From contig JACTAT010000037.1 in the NCBI GenBank assembly GCA_014526335.1, positions 14,110,105 to 14,174,104 of the forward strand: 64,000 nt of DNA, read 5' to 3'. This DNA comes from Chrysaora quinquecirrha (taxonomy: Eukaryota > Cnidaria > Scyphozoa > Semaeostomeae > Pelagiidae). Made by a program: the position numbers and the translations under genes. Positions 51,301 through 64,000 of the stretch are shown here, piece after piece (position 1 is the stretch's first letter; the number at the start of each line of letters is the position of its first letter). The notes beneath the pieces were generated by a model, which was given only the letters and a program-made list of their open reading frames with translations, did no database searches and had not been told where the DNA came from.

Positions 51301-52531
51301 TTTTAGGCCCTGCGTGTCGATGATGGTCTATGTGGTTGTTGTTGTTCAGAGATTTCTTTCACTACTTGCGGTACTTTCCCGATCCACAGCTTTTTTCACC
51401 TTTTTATGCAGGCACTAGGCTTAAGCGCAAACAGCTGGTTTTCGGCTGTGAAAAATCTTTCAATTTTGATGTTTTCTTTTTGATGTGTTACAGCAAATGG
51501 CCTTTCGCGAAGCGGCTTCACTTTGACATTTCAAGGCAATGGGCCTAAGCGCTAACACCTGAGTTTTCATAAAAAATAGATAATGATAAGATAATGGGAT
51601 TTTAAGAGCTGCCTTTGTAGACATTTCGACTCTTTCCTTACTGCTGTAGCTGTGAAGGAAACAAATGCATTTTAATAAAACACACTTTCCGTCTCCGTTT
51701 AGATGGATGGCATGCTCAAGACAGGTGTAGCAATGACATTAGACATTGTTCAAAATTTATTGAATTCCCACTTTGGCTGTGATTAAGCAGCAAAATTGAG
51801 ATCTTATTTGAAACGTTGGCGTCAACTGTGAATATCTATTCGACGCGGCAATTCAACAACTTTGTGTTACTATCTCGTAAAAGGAACATGCTTTTGAGAA
51901 TTTTTGTTTTTAGCTTTAAGATCAATCGTAAAACTATTCCTCCAACCCCAGCTCTAAGTCTTTCGTTTCATGTTTTACTTGGTCAACTGTCATGTGTATT
52001 GCTACCGATATCCCTGTCGAAGTGTTGATGTAGATACTAGCTACTAGCCACTTTTGGATGAGGGAATGGACCTTAGAATTAAAGTGCGGACCTGGAGATC
52101 CACTGCCCTTATCTTAGAGATCAAACGTTGAATTCCCTATCCACTCGAGTATCGTAATAGATTGCATTCAAGTTTCAAAGTTGTGGAAATTGAAACTTTC
52201 TTTCGACTTTCGAAGCCTAACGAAAAACCAAGAACATAGCCCTCTTTTGCTTACTAAAGGACATGTGATTTCGGAAGTTTTTCAGACAGATCTTATGAAA
52301 GAAATGTTGTGACTCGGTCTGTTCAGACTTGCTACAGAAGTCGTAAATTCGCTCTGAGTCCCCTTACGCTACATAGCCCGATCATACTACATTGAGCTTG
52401 GACTTGCTAAACAAGACTCTGTTATGCTCGTTGGAACTGATAGGTCGCTAATAACAGACCTCTTCTTGAGCTGTACTGAACAACAACAACAACAACAATG
52501 ACAGCGAGGGGAGGGACTGGTGTAGCCAGGC

Positions 52532-52620
52532 TAGTAGACTTATTACCTGAGTCCCGTGCTATCGCTCATGAGACCGAGGCCAACACTAAGATGAGATCGC
52601 TCAAACTGTAGTTGTAGCGG
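52532..52620 (+). mobile_element. Partial Mutator-like MITE copy
   Basis: tagacttattacctgagtcc then gctatcgctcatgagaccga matches the left half of 15535-15669; the right arm is missing. Confidence 0.5.
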
Positions 52621-53809
52621 GGTGTTGGTATGGTGGAGGAGCGGAAAAACTAACGACTCAAGCAATATGTCTGCCAGTCTTGATCGAGCTACCGCCATTA
52701 ACAACAACAATTATTATTTTGATTTTACAATTTTTGAATTAATTGAATTAAGGTGAAGGCAGCAAAAATCTAAATGTATGAAATACGTCTAGGAGATGTT
52801 TCCTGTCAAAGTAGGAAAACAAGCATGCCTAAGTATTAATCTAGCAATTCTCAACTTTGGGCTTTAAAGATTTATTATATGATGACCCCCACAGGCCGAA
52901 ACATAAGCTCAGTGTGATACACTAAGAGTTTGTTTATAACATAATTTGAAACACAGTGAAAGAACTTGATGACTATTATTACAAATTGAATCAGAGTTTA
53001 GATTTAAGACACTTAGAGTCTTAAAAAGCGTGATCCAATTTACCAGTAATACCGGATTGTTGATCATCTGCTCATGATCCGAAACAAACCCCATCGTAAT
53101 ATGCAAAGAATGTTTGAGATACAAAGATCACTGTTTTAAGTCGGATTTGTTTGTTTTTCCTCTGTTCATCAACAGTAAAAGAAAGCTTATTCTGCCATTG
53201 ATTTCTCACCAACAAATGAGTTGAATATAAAACTGTCTGTCAGATCTCTATGTTTAGAGGGCTGCTTTATCCTCTGCCCGTTTTGTGATAAAGTACTAAA
53301 CGAAGCGCTGTGTTTGAACAGCAAAAAACGCAGTTTTCTACACCTTCAAGCATTCTTAGTACCTGAAGCAAGCTGTGTGCCAGTTAAGTCACGCCTAGGG
53401 CCTAAGTAAAATCAATGTTTCTCGAAAGAAGTTTTCGGCTTGTGGCTTCAGGTTTTCGTGGGAAAATTTAAAAAGTAGATTTTTACCAGTCTTTTTGGGT
53501 CCCTCTCGAACTCTCCATCACTCCTAAAGTCCCTATTAGAGCTCCTCGAAGAATATTGAATATTCTGCATATCTTGGGCATCTAGAAGTTCCTTAGGCCT
53601 TTTTAGATATATGTGTTATAAGCCTGATTTGTTACTTTTCTGCTTAAACGTGCTTGCTAATATCCCATTTGTTTTAGCAGTCTTTGAGGTGGCGATGGGG
53701 TAGGTTAAATGTGTAAATAGCCCCAGTTTTCAGGACAAAAGTGGCCAAAGCATTAGAGAAAAGTCAAATTTTAGAGCAAACTTAGCGCCAATGTCCCCAT
53801 GGGTATATA

Positions 53810-53880
53810 AGATATGACCACCCTTTTGCCTTATGACCACCCTTTGACCCTTATGACCACCCTTTTGCCTTATGCCTATT
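53810..53880. repeat. Short tandem repeat of tatgaccacccttttgcct
   Basis: Three to four copies of a unit of about 20 bp. Non-coding as far as can be seen. Confidence 0.8.
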
Positions 53881-55798
53881 GCTATCCCAACCCCTATATG
53901 TCTACGTTTTGTGCAGTATAATTTGTAGTTCCGCATCACAAACATTACCAAAAATTGAACGAAAACAAAACACCTCTGTTTTCTGGAAGGGTAGGGAGCA
54001 GGTATTAGGAGGCTATTCATATGAACAGTCAATAGTTGTGTAGAACCATAGTCAACCAGGCTTTTCGTATTTTCTTTGATAGAGTCTGGATATTTTCTTT
54101 CTGTGCCCACCATGAGAAAAGAATGCCGCTATAGGGAGGTAAAGGGTTTTGATCCGCACTTTAAAAGAATTTAAAATGACATGTAAATTTAATTTATAAA
54201 GACAATAACACTCAGTAAATTCCTCCGTGATCCGTTTTAAATGGAAAATTAAATGGAAATTAAACACAAAGCAAAATTCGGTTTAGGGATATATGTTCGC
54301 TTCAAGTTCAGGTTCAGTTTATGTTCGTCCACAAACTGGGTTCAGGGAATTTTGCAGCTGATGATATTTTGATAGCGGATGGTTTTTAACAGCTTTACAG
54401 GACGAAATAGACGACAGATTCTATATCAAAGCAAGTCAGGTATCTGAGCGTAACTCTAAGTTTGTTGTTCTCATATGTAGTATTGGTAGACTATTCCACA
54501 AATGTTCGCCATTCATGAAAAATATGTAGTAGTATTGGTAGTATATATCAGTATTCGTCACTAGTCTCTGTTTCGTTAAGTTAAGGACATATTTTATCTT
54601 TAGAGTCTAGCTGATCTTAGATGAGAGAACAATATCAGTGATTATGATCACACATGTTATTTCTGTTAATCACTAATGAATCAATTGATCAAGGGATCAA
54701 AAGCTAATCAAGGCCATCTGAGAACGTAAGTAGTGAGCTATCTTAACTCCGCGGTTGTTTTCGTTTTTTGGCCATTTGTTCCATTCTTACGTGTCGGAAT
54801 CAATATGCAGTTTAGTAGCAATAATATTTTTCCTTGCTAACTTCACTTATCAACCAATTTATTAAGTGATTTTGCTCGTTGTAGTTTTGGTCTTTGATTA
54901 TCTGCAATATTTCTTGCAACGAATTGCATGAAACAACCGTTTGAAATAATCTATGCAGAGGTGACAGGAATAGCTAAAGCCTGCTATGTGATCAGATCTG
55001 TAATCACATATGTTGAACTGAAGATAAGAATTAATATTCAATCGTGTGGATCTTGACAAAGATACGCCCCTTGTTTTGTCTTTGATCGTTACATGCAACA
55101 TTTCATGCAACATACTGTATTGCATGAAAACAACCGGTTAGCAATTACCGTTGACCAATAACTATTAATATTAAATTAGACAAGATACGGTTTTGGTTAG
55201 TTTTGGTAACCTTTCCAATTTCGAGTTGTTGATGAGATATCTCTTATCTGGTGCTGCTAAGCATGCTTGACAGCTGATCAACAATTAATTAATTTCTCGG
55301 TTATAGCTTATAACTCTTCCTATCCGTTATCTTCTATTACCTCTTCTTTCTCTGATTGAAAGCTTTTCTTGAATTCGGAGGTACAGAGAAGGAGCCGATA
55401 CGCCAAGGACGCGAACTTCTAAAAGAAATAGGAACCGAGGGACAATCTACTCCTTAATCAAGAACACCCTCAGCTGGAATCTCTATTGTTTTTGTAAGAG
55501 TCTTGTAAGAACCGTTTAGTTTCAATATGAATCTCGTACGCTTTTTCGAGGAGTACAGCGTACAGTTTTTCGAGGTGTAGAACGCCCCTCGATAGGAAGG
55601 ATTCATTGTACAAATTGTATCGTGTAAAGTTTCATATCGTATTTTTGTCCTGTGCATTTTTAACGGATATCGTGAGTCTCGTGTTTCTTTCTGTAATGGA
55701 AAAGGTGTCGTGTATTAAAGTCACGACTGACTGATTCCATAATTTGGTATTAGAAGATAGGGACACATATAATACGTACGATTCACACGGAGAGCTTA

Positions 55799-56172
55799 CA
55801 CTCTTTTTTTTATAAGAAACTAAGATTTTTGGTCAGTACTCAAAGTTTCTTAGTTTTGGGACAAATTTGGTACTGAAAGTTTCTTAGCAGTTTCTTAGAA
55901 TCAAAATTTTAAGTGCCAAAACGGGCAATTGAAACTTAAATTCTACAAATAGAAGAAGCAATACAATTCACGTTTACATCAGCTGTTTTTTCTGTCAAAA
56001 TAGACACTTATGGTGCAACAGAAGTTTGTTTTTCGATGCTTTATTTCTAATTCTAATATTCTTGAGATCTGCGAGTTTATACCATTTTTGGTCGAGTACT
56101 GAAAGTTTCTTAACCAAAATTGATCTCAGTACTGAGTTTCTTATAAACGGGTTTCTTATAAAAAAATGAGTG
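55799..56172. mobile_element. Tc1/mariner-like MITE (TA target site)
   Basis: The inverted ends read CACTC then T-rich then TATAAGAAAC, and the complement; TA lies on both sides (55797-55798, 56173-56174). gtactgaaagtttcttag recurs inside in both orientations. 374 bp, no transposase. Related pieces at about 39527, 48140 and 58190. Confidence 0.65.
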
Positions 56173-57646
56173 TACTCTCTTATTGACTTTTTCACGGTCT
56201 TTTTAACCTTCAAGCGGGCCCTAACCTAGCAAGTTGTTACTCTAAAATAGCAAGTTTGTGTAGAAAATCAAAGAATACATATTGTTGAACCTGCATATAA
56301 TGGAAATCTGTTGAGACCAATTGTAGGGAGATCCATCATTCATCAATTGAGCTCATCGGCTTTCTTTAAGTTTTCATACGAAACGTCATGTATGATTGAT
56401 TATACAAAAGTTCCTAGTAATAAAGGTACATTAATGATCATTCATAACAAACAATTCATTACTTGTCATCCACTGGTATTTTTTCCTTTTATTTTGTTGT
56501 TTCATTATTACCAATTATTACTATTTTTAAGTATTGATGAATTTTAGAGTACGAAGTGTGGGGGTGGGTACGAGGGTATGGTGCATTTTTATGGAACGTG
56601 ATATCTGTAATTAGGGTGTTTCTTGGAAAGCTGGAATCCGATTGGCCAGAATCACTGGACTGATGGAAAATCAGTAGGGAGGACGTTGAGGGAAACTTTT
56701 AGGAAGTTCTAGCAAATTTTGCAGATTTGAATTTGCAACGTGGTGATCCTGTTTAAATTTAATGGTCAAATTTCCAAAATTCAAAAATGGAAACTGTTTC
56801 TCAAAAACATTGAAACGCGGTTTTGAAGGTGGAAATGCCAGGTCTTCTATGGTCTTCTTTTTTGAATTTTCAGAGGCATTAATTAGTCATATGTAGTTGA
56901 AAGGACCTTGGACAGAAGCACTAGCCTGCGTGCAGGCTACAGAAGCACATACTGATAGAAGCACAGAAGCATACACACTGCACAATGATCGACAATGATT
57001 GTGTGTTCATTATAACAGATAGAGGATTGTCGTGATGATTTTACTCTAAATTCACCTTAGCATCTGAAGTTGCATTTTGTAATCATATTTTACGATTAAC
57101 GAATAAAAACAAGCATTCGTAATGGAGATTTAACACAAAAACATAGTCATCAAAACAAAAAGGTTGTTGTTCATAAGATCACAAGACAAAAATCCCACCA
57201 ATGCCTCACTGGATATTGTATTGAATTGGATTAACGTCATTTCCTTTTGTAGCTAGGTGGTTGATCAAGTTCTATTTCAATTAACGAGGCATATTAATAC
57301 CTGAAGTAAAATATCCTTGTCTGCTTCTAAGCAATTAAGGATTATTTCTTGGTTATATGTAGACACAAGGAACGGCTTTTACTTCATAAACTCATTCGGT
57401 GTAGTTCGAGTGATCACACATCACGGAAAGTTTGTTGCTAAATTGTTGTCTACTGGATAAGCAGATCGTCAATCAACGAATAGAATTGGCACTAAGAGTA
57501 TGTACGTATATTAAATCTTATGGTCGTGTTTTTAATTCTGATTTGGTATGAGTTTCTATATCCGTGCTCGGGATCTTATATACCTTAAAATACAGATTTG
57601 TAGTTGACACGCTTAAATAGGTATATCTTGTAAATTTCAGTCTTAT

Positions 57647-57695
57647 CAAGATAACATAAGAGAACAAGATAACGCAGTTCTCTTATGTTATCTTG
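57647..57695. other. Perfect 19-bp hairpin with 11-nt loop
   Basis: CAAGATAACATAAGAGAAC (57647-57665) pairs without mismatch with 57677-57695. The loop is AAGATAACGCA. The flanks do not extend the pairing well. It may be a small transposon remnant or a small-RNA hairpin. Confidence 0.75.
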
Positions 57696-58189
57696 CCCTT
57701 ATAGATAGCTACAAGTTGTAATCCATGCATTATTTGTATTGACCTATTGTTCGTAAACTATCATCTTTTTATCATGATAACATTCAATTCATATTTAAGA
57801 AACTAATTTATTATTGATTTTATTGATTTGTTATTAAGGAACGCGTTGAATTTCTTACAACAGATTTTTCACTGTTTTTACCATCCATAGTTTCTTAAAG
57901 AGGTACTTTACTGTGACTATCCATTGTCCAATGAGAAACTTGAAGAAAAATACGCAAGAAAATATGCTTTTCAGCAGGTTTAAAACAGTCACACAGCAAA
58001 ACAACAAACAATCAAATGTTCAGTAAACCTGACTTTTATTTCATCGTCTGAGTGGACAGTTTTTTTTAACAAAAATAGGCTATATAATTCGAAGAGCAAC
58101 TCACTCTAGAAATCTTGTACACCCCTCCTAAGAATCCGTCGGAATTTCGGGCTGTCCTCTTCTACTTTTTTAACACAAGACCTCAACAT

Positions 58190-58220
58190 CAGTTTCTTAT
58201 AGAATAGTTTCTTATAAGTA
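58190..58220. repeat. Terminal fragment of the mariner-like MITE family
   Basis: agtttcttatagaatagttt then cttataag repeats the 56130-56160 end of the 55799-56172 element. Confidence 0.45.
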
Positions 58221-58426
58221 CTATATGTAGTAACAGTAGCACTACAGTTGTTATTTGTTTTCGTGTATGTCGTTTAGAGTCGTCTACTTTATTCATAGCC
58301 TCATTATACATCAATAACGCAAGATTCGTTGATCTTTTTGGTATATGTTTGACTTCATTCCTGGAATTTTTATTCCTCTTACTATTTTCTTATATATTGA
58401 TCATTTTCCTTCTCATTTCTTTGCAG

Positions 58427-59954
58427 AAAGGTTTGTCGATATTGTGGATGCTCTCGTGAAGAACATTTCCTAATGGCAACGACTGACAAAGCCCAGCATA
58501 GCAGATTGGCAGCAGAAAGTCACGGAGGTCATTACAGTGGAGCGGGAAATGATGATGATAGTGGTTGTGCTACGGAAGAGTATGCATGGACCCCTCCTGG
58601 ACTCAACCCAGAACAAGTAAGCCTTAGTGTATTACCTTAACTTTGCTGAGTGCCTGTGTATAGACCATAACAATGGTCGACCATAACAATGGTAACCTTG
58701 AACAATATTCATTATTCAATGTTCATAGACATGGGCATAAATCAACGTTAAGCTTGGCAAAATTTTTTGCATAAACAACGGCAAATCAGACAGCCCATCC
58801 CCCCTCCCTCCTAGATTTTACCCTCTCCTATAAACGTTGTATGTTTGAAATTTTGGATGATTTCGTAAACCGTTAGTAACCAACTATAATTTGCCTCGTC
58901 ATTAATGGATAAGAAGCGTTTTTGACTGTTTAAGGACTCCAAATTTGAACAATGTTAACCAGCCATTAGGACACTTATGGAAATTAAATCATTTTGCCTA
59001 CTGATCTCTAGTGAAGGGGCAGCTCGCTATTTGGAAGATCCTACGAGGCTCGTCTTGAAGTTTAAGGCCCTGTCCAAACCGATCAAACATTGTTTGCCGA
59101 CCTGAAATTTACTTGTCAAACAAATGTTGTCCCATCTGTCCTCGTTGAAAAACAATTGTCGTCAAACATCTTCTTGTGAAAAGCAGAAAATTTTTTGACG
59201 TTTTTCAAAACATCGCCAAAAAATTTTGCTTGCCCAGCAATTTTTGCGACTTGGCCAAACGGCAAAATATTACTTGTCAAGCGAAATTTAAATGTTTGGG
59301 CAACAATGTTTGGTCGTTTGGCCAAGGCCTAACGATTTATGAGCAATTCGTGCAAAGAAGGACATTTTGGCTATTATTTTAGAAATTTTTCAGGAGATAT
59401 TAATGTTGAGACAGCTTATGTGTAGAAATTGTTAGTGCTGTCAGCTGAACGAGCGGTCTAAGAATAAAGAATGATATGTCTAAGGCATAAAGGTATATTA
59501 AATGATAAGCCAAAGCCTATCAAAATGCTCAATCTGCTATCTATCCCTTCATCCTTCATCAAGATAGTCATCATTATTATTAAAAGAGCATTATGTCTCA
59601 GAAAAATCCTTTAAAACGGCTTTTAAAATTCTTATTTTTGATGGAACTTGAATATAGGTAGAAAATTTCATCCTCTGAACTTTCTTTCTCCAGGTGCAAA
59701 TGTATATGTGTCGACTCCCTGAAGAGAAAGTTCCATATGTAAACAGTATTGGTGAGCAGTATCGTGCCAGACAGCTTCTAACTCAGCTGCCACCACAAGA
59801 CTCTGATATGAATCATTGTCATCATGACATGTCTGAAGAAGAGAAGAAAGAACTAAAGCAGTTCCAGGCTCATAGAAGACGTGATGCCCTTGGAAGAGGA
59901 AATGTTCGAGTTATACCTGAATCTGTAGAAGGTGTTACTGGCATATGTCAGCAG
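58427..59954 (+). CDS. PRICKLE: Prickle planar cell polarity protein, PET-domain exons (partial)
   Basis: Cytoplasmic PET-LIM protein of the core planar cell polarity pathway (partners Van Gogh and Dishevelled). Two exons: 58427-58616 and 59694-59954, joined in phase 0 (NPEQ to VQMYMCRLP). The first has a Cys motif [14 protein letters not shown] followed by an acidic [18 protein letters not shown]. The second holds the PET core [40 protein letters not shown] and RRRDALGRG, ending ICQQ just before where the first LIM domain should begin. The DDDSGC then EEYAWxPPGL signature is that of Prickle rather than Testin. The first exon begins in phase 2, so at least one coding exon lies upstream, and three LIM domains should follow beyond 59954. 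Neither is seen in the window, so the introns are long. Confidence 0.93.
59066..59329. mobile_element. Harbinger-like MITE with TAA duplication, GGCCAAAC family
   Basis: Ends GGCCCTGTCCAAACCGATC and the complement of GGCCTTGGCCAAACGACC; TAA on both sides (59063-59065, 59330-59332). 264 bp, in the Prickle intron between the two PET exons. Best-preserved copy of the family in the window. Confidence 0.8.
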
Positions 59955-61527
59955 GTAAGAGTTCCTCGCATGCAGTACGTTTTTCTAAAGGTTAGAAACT
60001 TTGGGGGCAAAGCGAAGGAAGCACCCCACTCTCACTGTTTGTGAGAGCAATGACTTTTTTTTGAGAAAAATTGAAGATAGCAATGCTAGTTTACATAAAC
60101 AATGGCTTTATCTACCATAAATCATCTTTCATAAGAAAGATAAGCGACCTCTCTGAATTGGTTACCCTAAGGCTGGATAGACGCCCCGTCGCCCTTTTCA
60201 CAAGCATTTCAAAGAGCCAGTTGGATTAGGCCACGGCGCCGCAGCATATGTACTGTGCATCAAATGCATCACAAAAGCCAAATAATTGTCATTTACAAGA
60301 TAGCCCAACAAGACAGCATAAGAACATAACAACCCATAGCAGTCAGCGACATTTAACCCTAATAATGACAGAGGCTGGTGCAAGGAGAGACAGATTTTCT
60401 CACTGTATGCATCGGTAATAATTCTCGAAATTCAGGTGAGAGTTGTCGAGGGACCGAGAATTTTATTTCATTGGATCGTTTATGACCACACCTAGCTCAT
60501 CAAGACGTATGTTCCGCCCTCGCAATCCTAAAAAATCTCTCGCAGGAGACCTTACGTAAGATCTTTCGGTAGATATACGTTGGTGTCAATGCACAATTTA
60601 TGGCCTAGTTCATATCCTAACTCGCTGCGAGAATGTTAGAAGTAGATAAGGAAACTCTTAAAGAAATTTCTCACTTTTTGCAACCATATATGGGAATATC
60701 TGTTGGTTTTTGAGTACATACAATCTCTCCCAGTTCAACTAAGCTGTCAAGGAAAATTTCGGGGATATTCCTTCCTTTTAGAAAAGAGGAAAAAACGTGG
60801 TATTGAACGGTCGTTAAGTGTCTATAGAATCTCAATATAAAGATTTTTTCTGGTGCATTTCTGGTATTACAGATATATATACTTTTCTCTTTTGAATTTC
60901 CCATTCCCACAATGACGTAAAATGCCTTTAAGCAGTTCCTGTTACGTCAAAAAGCAATGTCCCGAGCAATGTCCTTGTTGCAAAGGTTGCTAATTCTAAA
61001 GAACCATCTTTTTAATTTCATATCCTGTGCTTTCGATGTTTGCATTCAAGTATCTGTTAAGACATGCACATTTTTTGTTTCTTTAGACCCTTGAGTTTCC
61101 TCTCTCGACGTCATTTATTGCATGTTTATTGACATCATCTATTGCAATCTCCCAGCATGTTTTCTACCGATTCATGGAAGGAGGATTAAATTAGGAAAAC
61201 GTCTTTATATCTTAATGAATTCTCGGCTGATTAATAATTATCTTCTTTTAATACTGATTTAAGAACCTACAATTCTGTTTTGAAATCGCATTTATTTGAC
61301 TCAGCTATTATGTCAAAATTTCGGCCCTTCTGTTGATGTTCGATTCTTCTTATTAGCATTGATTCGATAATTTATTGAGAGAATTGAAGAGCTTAAAGAT
61401 GTTCAAAATGACAAAGTGAATAGGATTGATTGAATTCGGCTTTGGGTCAAAGAAAATCCGAGAAAATCAATCTTCTCATCTTTTTTTCGTTATTTTTTTC
61501 TTTAATCTACCCGTTTTGAGTATTTAT

Positions 61528-61582
61528 CTGTTTGTTTATTTGTTTATCTGTTTGTTTGTTTGTTTGTTTGTTTGTTTGTTTG
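61528..61582. repeat. (GTTT)n microsatellite
   Basis: Run of tttg units; the Phe/Leu/Cys-rich frame over it is an artefact. Confidence 0.9.
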
Positions 61583-62966
61583 CGTTAGTAACTTTGTTCT
61601 GTATGTTTGTTGTTTGGTGTGCTGTTTGTTTGTTTTTCGTTTTAGTGTTGTTAATATATATGAAGCGTATTTTATTTATGTTTAAGATGTTTGTTTCTTT
61701 TTGGTGATTCATTTCATTATTTGTTTATTATTTGTTCGTTCATTTATTGTTTGTTTATTTAGGTTTCCTCTGTGATGTTTCCTTATCTTTTTTCTTCTTG
61801 CTCTTGGCTCTCTTTGTCGAAACTCTGATTTTGATATTTTTATCTCTTCCCCTTTGCCTTAATTCTTTACCTAGCGAGTCTTCTCAATTCTTTGCCTGGC
61901 GAGAGGTGAATCTTTCCTTTGAGAAGTTTATTGTGGATCCTGTGATTATTTGATTTGGTTATTATGATATTTTTAACAATCTCTGAAAACAAACTGGAAC
62001 TCCCCGGAGCAAGGTTTAACTTTGCGCAATCGTGTGTTCACTTGCAAAGCGTTCACTTTATCAGTTTAGTTGATTTGTGACCGGCAGGGATGCCCGGTAT
62101 GGGCGTAAAAGTGCAAAATGTTCAATCAATGATGAATCCAGACATTTTCGTTGCTTTTTCAGTTATAATTTTAGCAAGCATTTGATTTGTAGGGTTTTTA
62201 CTTTCGCTTTACCCCCTTTAACCCTCCCCTTGCTCTGCAACTCTTTGTAGCTATGTATATTGATTCTTGGTGACGACGGTATACTAGCTAATGGCTACTT
62301 CTCAGGTACCTACAGAAATTGAGATTCTTTGCTCAAATAACGTTGTGTTTCCTTCCTTATTTCTCGCTTTTTCAGCTAAAATAACGGTCCTTTGTATCTC
62401 CGTTATTTTTGGCGGTTTTGAGTAAGCAAAACAGGCTCTTTTCATGCTTATTCAGTGTCTCTACGTGATAGAAAAACACCCTTCCTGCATAAACAAGCTT
62501 TTCTACATGGGATGTTAATCGACTGATGTACAACAAACTTTTGTTTGATGCAATGAATTAAGCATCCGACATAATGCTTGCTTTAATACCCAAACCAAAA
62601 CATCAACAGATCTTGCAATCTATTGCCGTTCCTTCTAATAAGATTTCCGAACAAAATTACCTAAGCGTAAACAATAAACCCGACCTCCACTGCGCTGGAT
62701 AAAAACATTTCATTTTATGGATTATTTTAAGATGGTATAAACAACATTTTTTAACGATTTTAAGATTAATATTAAATTTAATATTGATTGAAAATAATCT
62801 TATTCTTATTGCAAATCTCTGAGTAGTATTTGCGCTTAAAATTCAAAAATTTCTTAGTTGCATTGTCGCTTTCTTAGTTCATTCGGATTAGAAATTTTCT
62901 TTCTATGTGGTCCTAAATATACGATTGATCATTTGCTCAGGGCCTAACAGTTTGATTTACTCTTAG

Positions 62967-63289
62967 GTGCCTAATTGCCGTCCCTCCCCGCTAATTAATT
63001 TTTGAAAGTTTTTCCAACCCCCCCGCTCTTATTAGGACCCCCCCCGCTTATTAAATTTTTCAACTTCGCGTAAGTGACGCGTATTGAAAATTCATATCAG
63101 AGTATTCAAAATCACAAAATCAATAGATACCAGTCTTGCATAGACAAAATAAGATAAAAATTGAGTCTGGGGAAGGAGAACAACTTTGAACAAAAATCGA
63201 ACCCCCCCCGCTAATTGGGACCCCCCGGCAATTAATTTTCAACAAAAATCCAACCCCCCGCTAATTGGGACCCCCCGGCAATTAGGCAC
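62967..63289. mobile_element. Inverted-repeat element with C-rich blocks
   Basis: GTGCCTAATTGCCG at the left and CGGCAATTAGGCAC at the right. The interior repeats ccccccgctaattgggac near both ends. A related C-rich piece (aagccccctctctattaag) lies at 20755-20830. TSD not clear. Confidence 0.6.
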
Positions 63290-64000
63290 GTCAGTAGACA
63301 CAGCTCGTCAGTAGACACAGCATCGGCAGCCTTAAGTAACAGCAACAACCGTTGTCATGAAAAAAATTGAATTGGATGGCCTAATACTCAGAGTAGGGGC
63401 GACCTACCTATTTCAGATTGGCCTGAGGAGCGAAAACTAGGACTCGTTGTGTTTCATTGGAACCAATTCTGCTAACGATAGAGTCACAACGTTATCAAAA
63501 TCTCGGAATTTGATTTTCGACTGAAGAGTGAGAGCACTTCACAAAATAAATCTTGTTTCTGTCTGTTTCTGTACAAAACAGCGATGCTTGAGACGCAAAA
63601 TTCTATTTTCATGAGATCTTGAGACTATATTAGAAAGCAAATAAAAAAATTAGCTCAGCTGGCGAGACTGTGTCTGTCGTATTTGACAGCGAGCCTTATT
63701 TCTTCAAATTCGTATTGGTAAACCTAGATTGATGTATTTCTAGATATATGTGCGTCTGTTGTTAGTTTAAGGTTAATATAAACCCTGCTTTTTCGCTCTC
63801 GCCGCCAGTAGCATTTAAGACAGATTTAGACAAATTTAATTCCTCGTAATTTGAATGCTGTCTTAGGTCAGCCATTTGTTTGTATAAATATTTGATGTTA
63901 TCTTCGTTGATTCATCGTCAAATAAGAGGATGAAGGCAACGCCGCATTGTGGGTAATCTTGTTTGGAGATTTTAGGATGGGCTGTTAGTTATTTTAAATA

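Larger units (their letters stand above)
40384..58426. other. About 18 kb without a recognisable host gene
   Basis: AT-rich sequence that holds a GATGAT array, an integrase-like fragment, a SINE, several MITEs and a hairpin, each listed separately. It may be the 5' region or first introns of Prickle, or NOP9 upstream sequence. Frames of up to about 127 codons here have no conserved motif or clear splice support. Confidence 0.5.
59955..64000 (+). other. Prickle intron or downstream region
   Basis: Donor gtaaga at 59955. No LIM exon recognised to the window end. Contains a (GTTT)n microsatellite (61528-61582), an inverted-repeat element (62967-63289) and a weak tRNA-like stretch near 63648-63700. 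Confidence 0.6.

Noticed and set aside
53730..54113. 127-codon minus-strand frame
   Set aside because: Overlaps a short tandem repeat (RQKGGH repeated) and has no conserved motif.
63648..63700. tRNA gene (ttagctcagctggcgag)
   Set aside because: The A box is good, but the B box is poor (ttcaaattcg) and there is no closing stem.

Overview
The window is nuclear DNA from an early-branching animal. It is AT-rich and holds canonical GT-AG introns and single-copy metazoan genes (LRRK-family, RABGGTA, SLC66A2/PQLC1, NOP9, Prickle). It is full of small non-autonomous DNA transposons, tRNA-derived SINEs and long simple-sequence arrays. An anthozoan cnidarian (stony coral or sea anemone) is my best guess. 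That is inference from gene and repeat style, because no diagnostic marker is present. One 500-base run of N (39884-40383) is an assembly gap.

Layout. (1) 2-13279 (+): the 3' part of an LRRK-like Roco gene (LRR, Roc GTPase, COR, kinase-like, WD40-like), entered mid-gene. Its kinase domain has lost all the usual catalytic residues. The intron at 3812-9370 contains a circularly permuted duplicate of part of the gene. (2) 13280-16596: intergenic repeats. (3) 16597-25084 (-): RABGGTA, alpha subunit of Rab geranylgeranyltransferase, tail-to-tail with LRRK. The prenyltransferase repeats and most of the Ig-like insert are visible; the C-terminal LRR part was not found. (4) 26542-31985 (+): SLC66A2/PQLC1, complete in four exons, head-to-head with RABGGTA. 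(5) 32262-39408 (-): NOP9, a Pumilio-like ribosome biogenesis factor, ending only 276 bp from the SLC66A2 stop. Its N-terminal exons are missing, probably in or beyond the gap, and one exon carries an apparent 1-bp frameshift. (6) 40384-58426: about 18 kb without a recognisable host gene. (7) 58427-59954 (+): two exons of Prickle (Cys motif plus PET domain); upstream exons and the LIM exons are not seen.

The genes do not form a pathway. They cover signalling (LRRK), Rab prenylation (RABGGTA), endomembrane transport (SLC66A2), 40S biogenesis (NOP9) and planar cell polarity (Prickle).

Mobile elements. Several short inverted-repeat elements have readable target-site duplications: PIF/Harbinger-like (TTA/TAA) at 8341-8756, 16795-17157, 18737-19034 and 59066-59329; 9-bp TSD, Mutator-like, at 15535-15669 and 37651-38068; Tc1/mariner-like (TA) at 55799-56172. 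Introns are inflated by minisatellites and by (ATTATC)/(GATGAT)/(TTAG) arrays. I found no convincing wholly novel system. The best second looks are the circularly permuted duplication, the predicted LRRK pseudokinase, a dispersed repeat built like a CCAAT/TATA promoter, and a perfect 19-bp hairpin at 57647.
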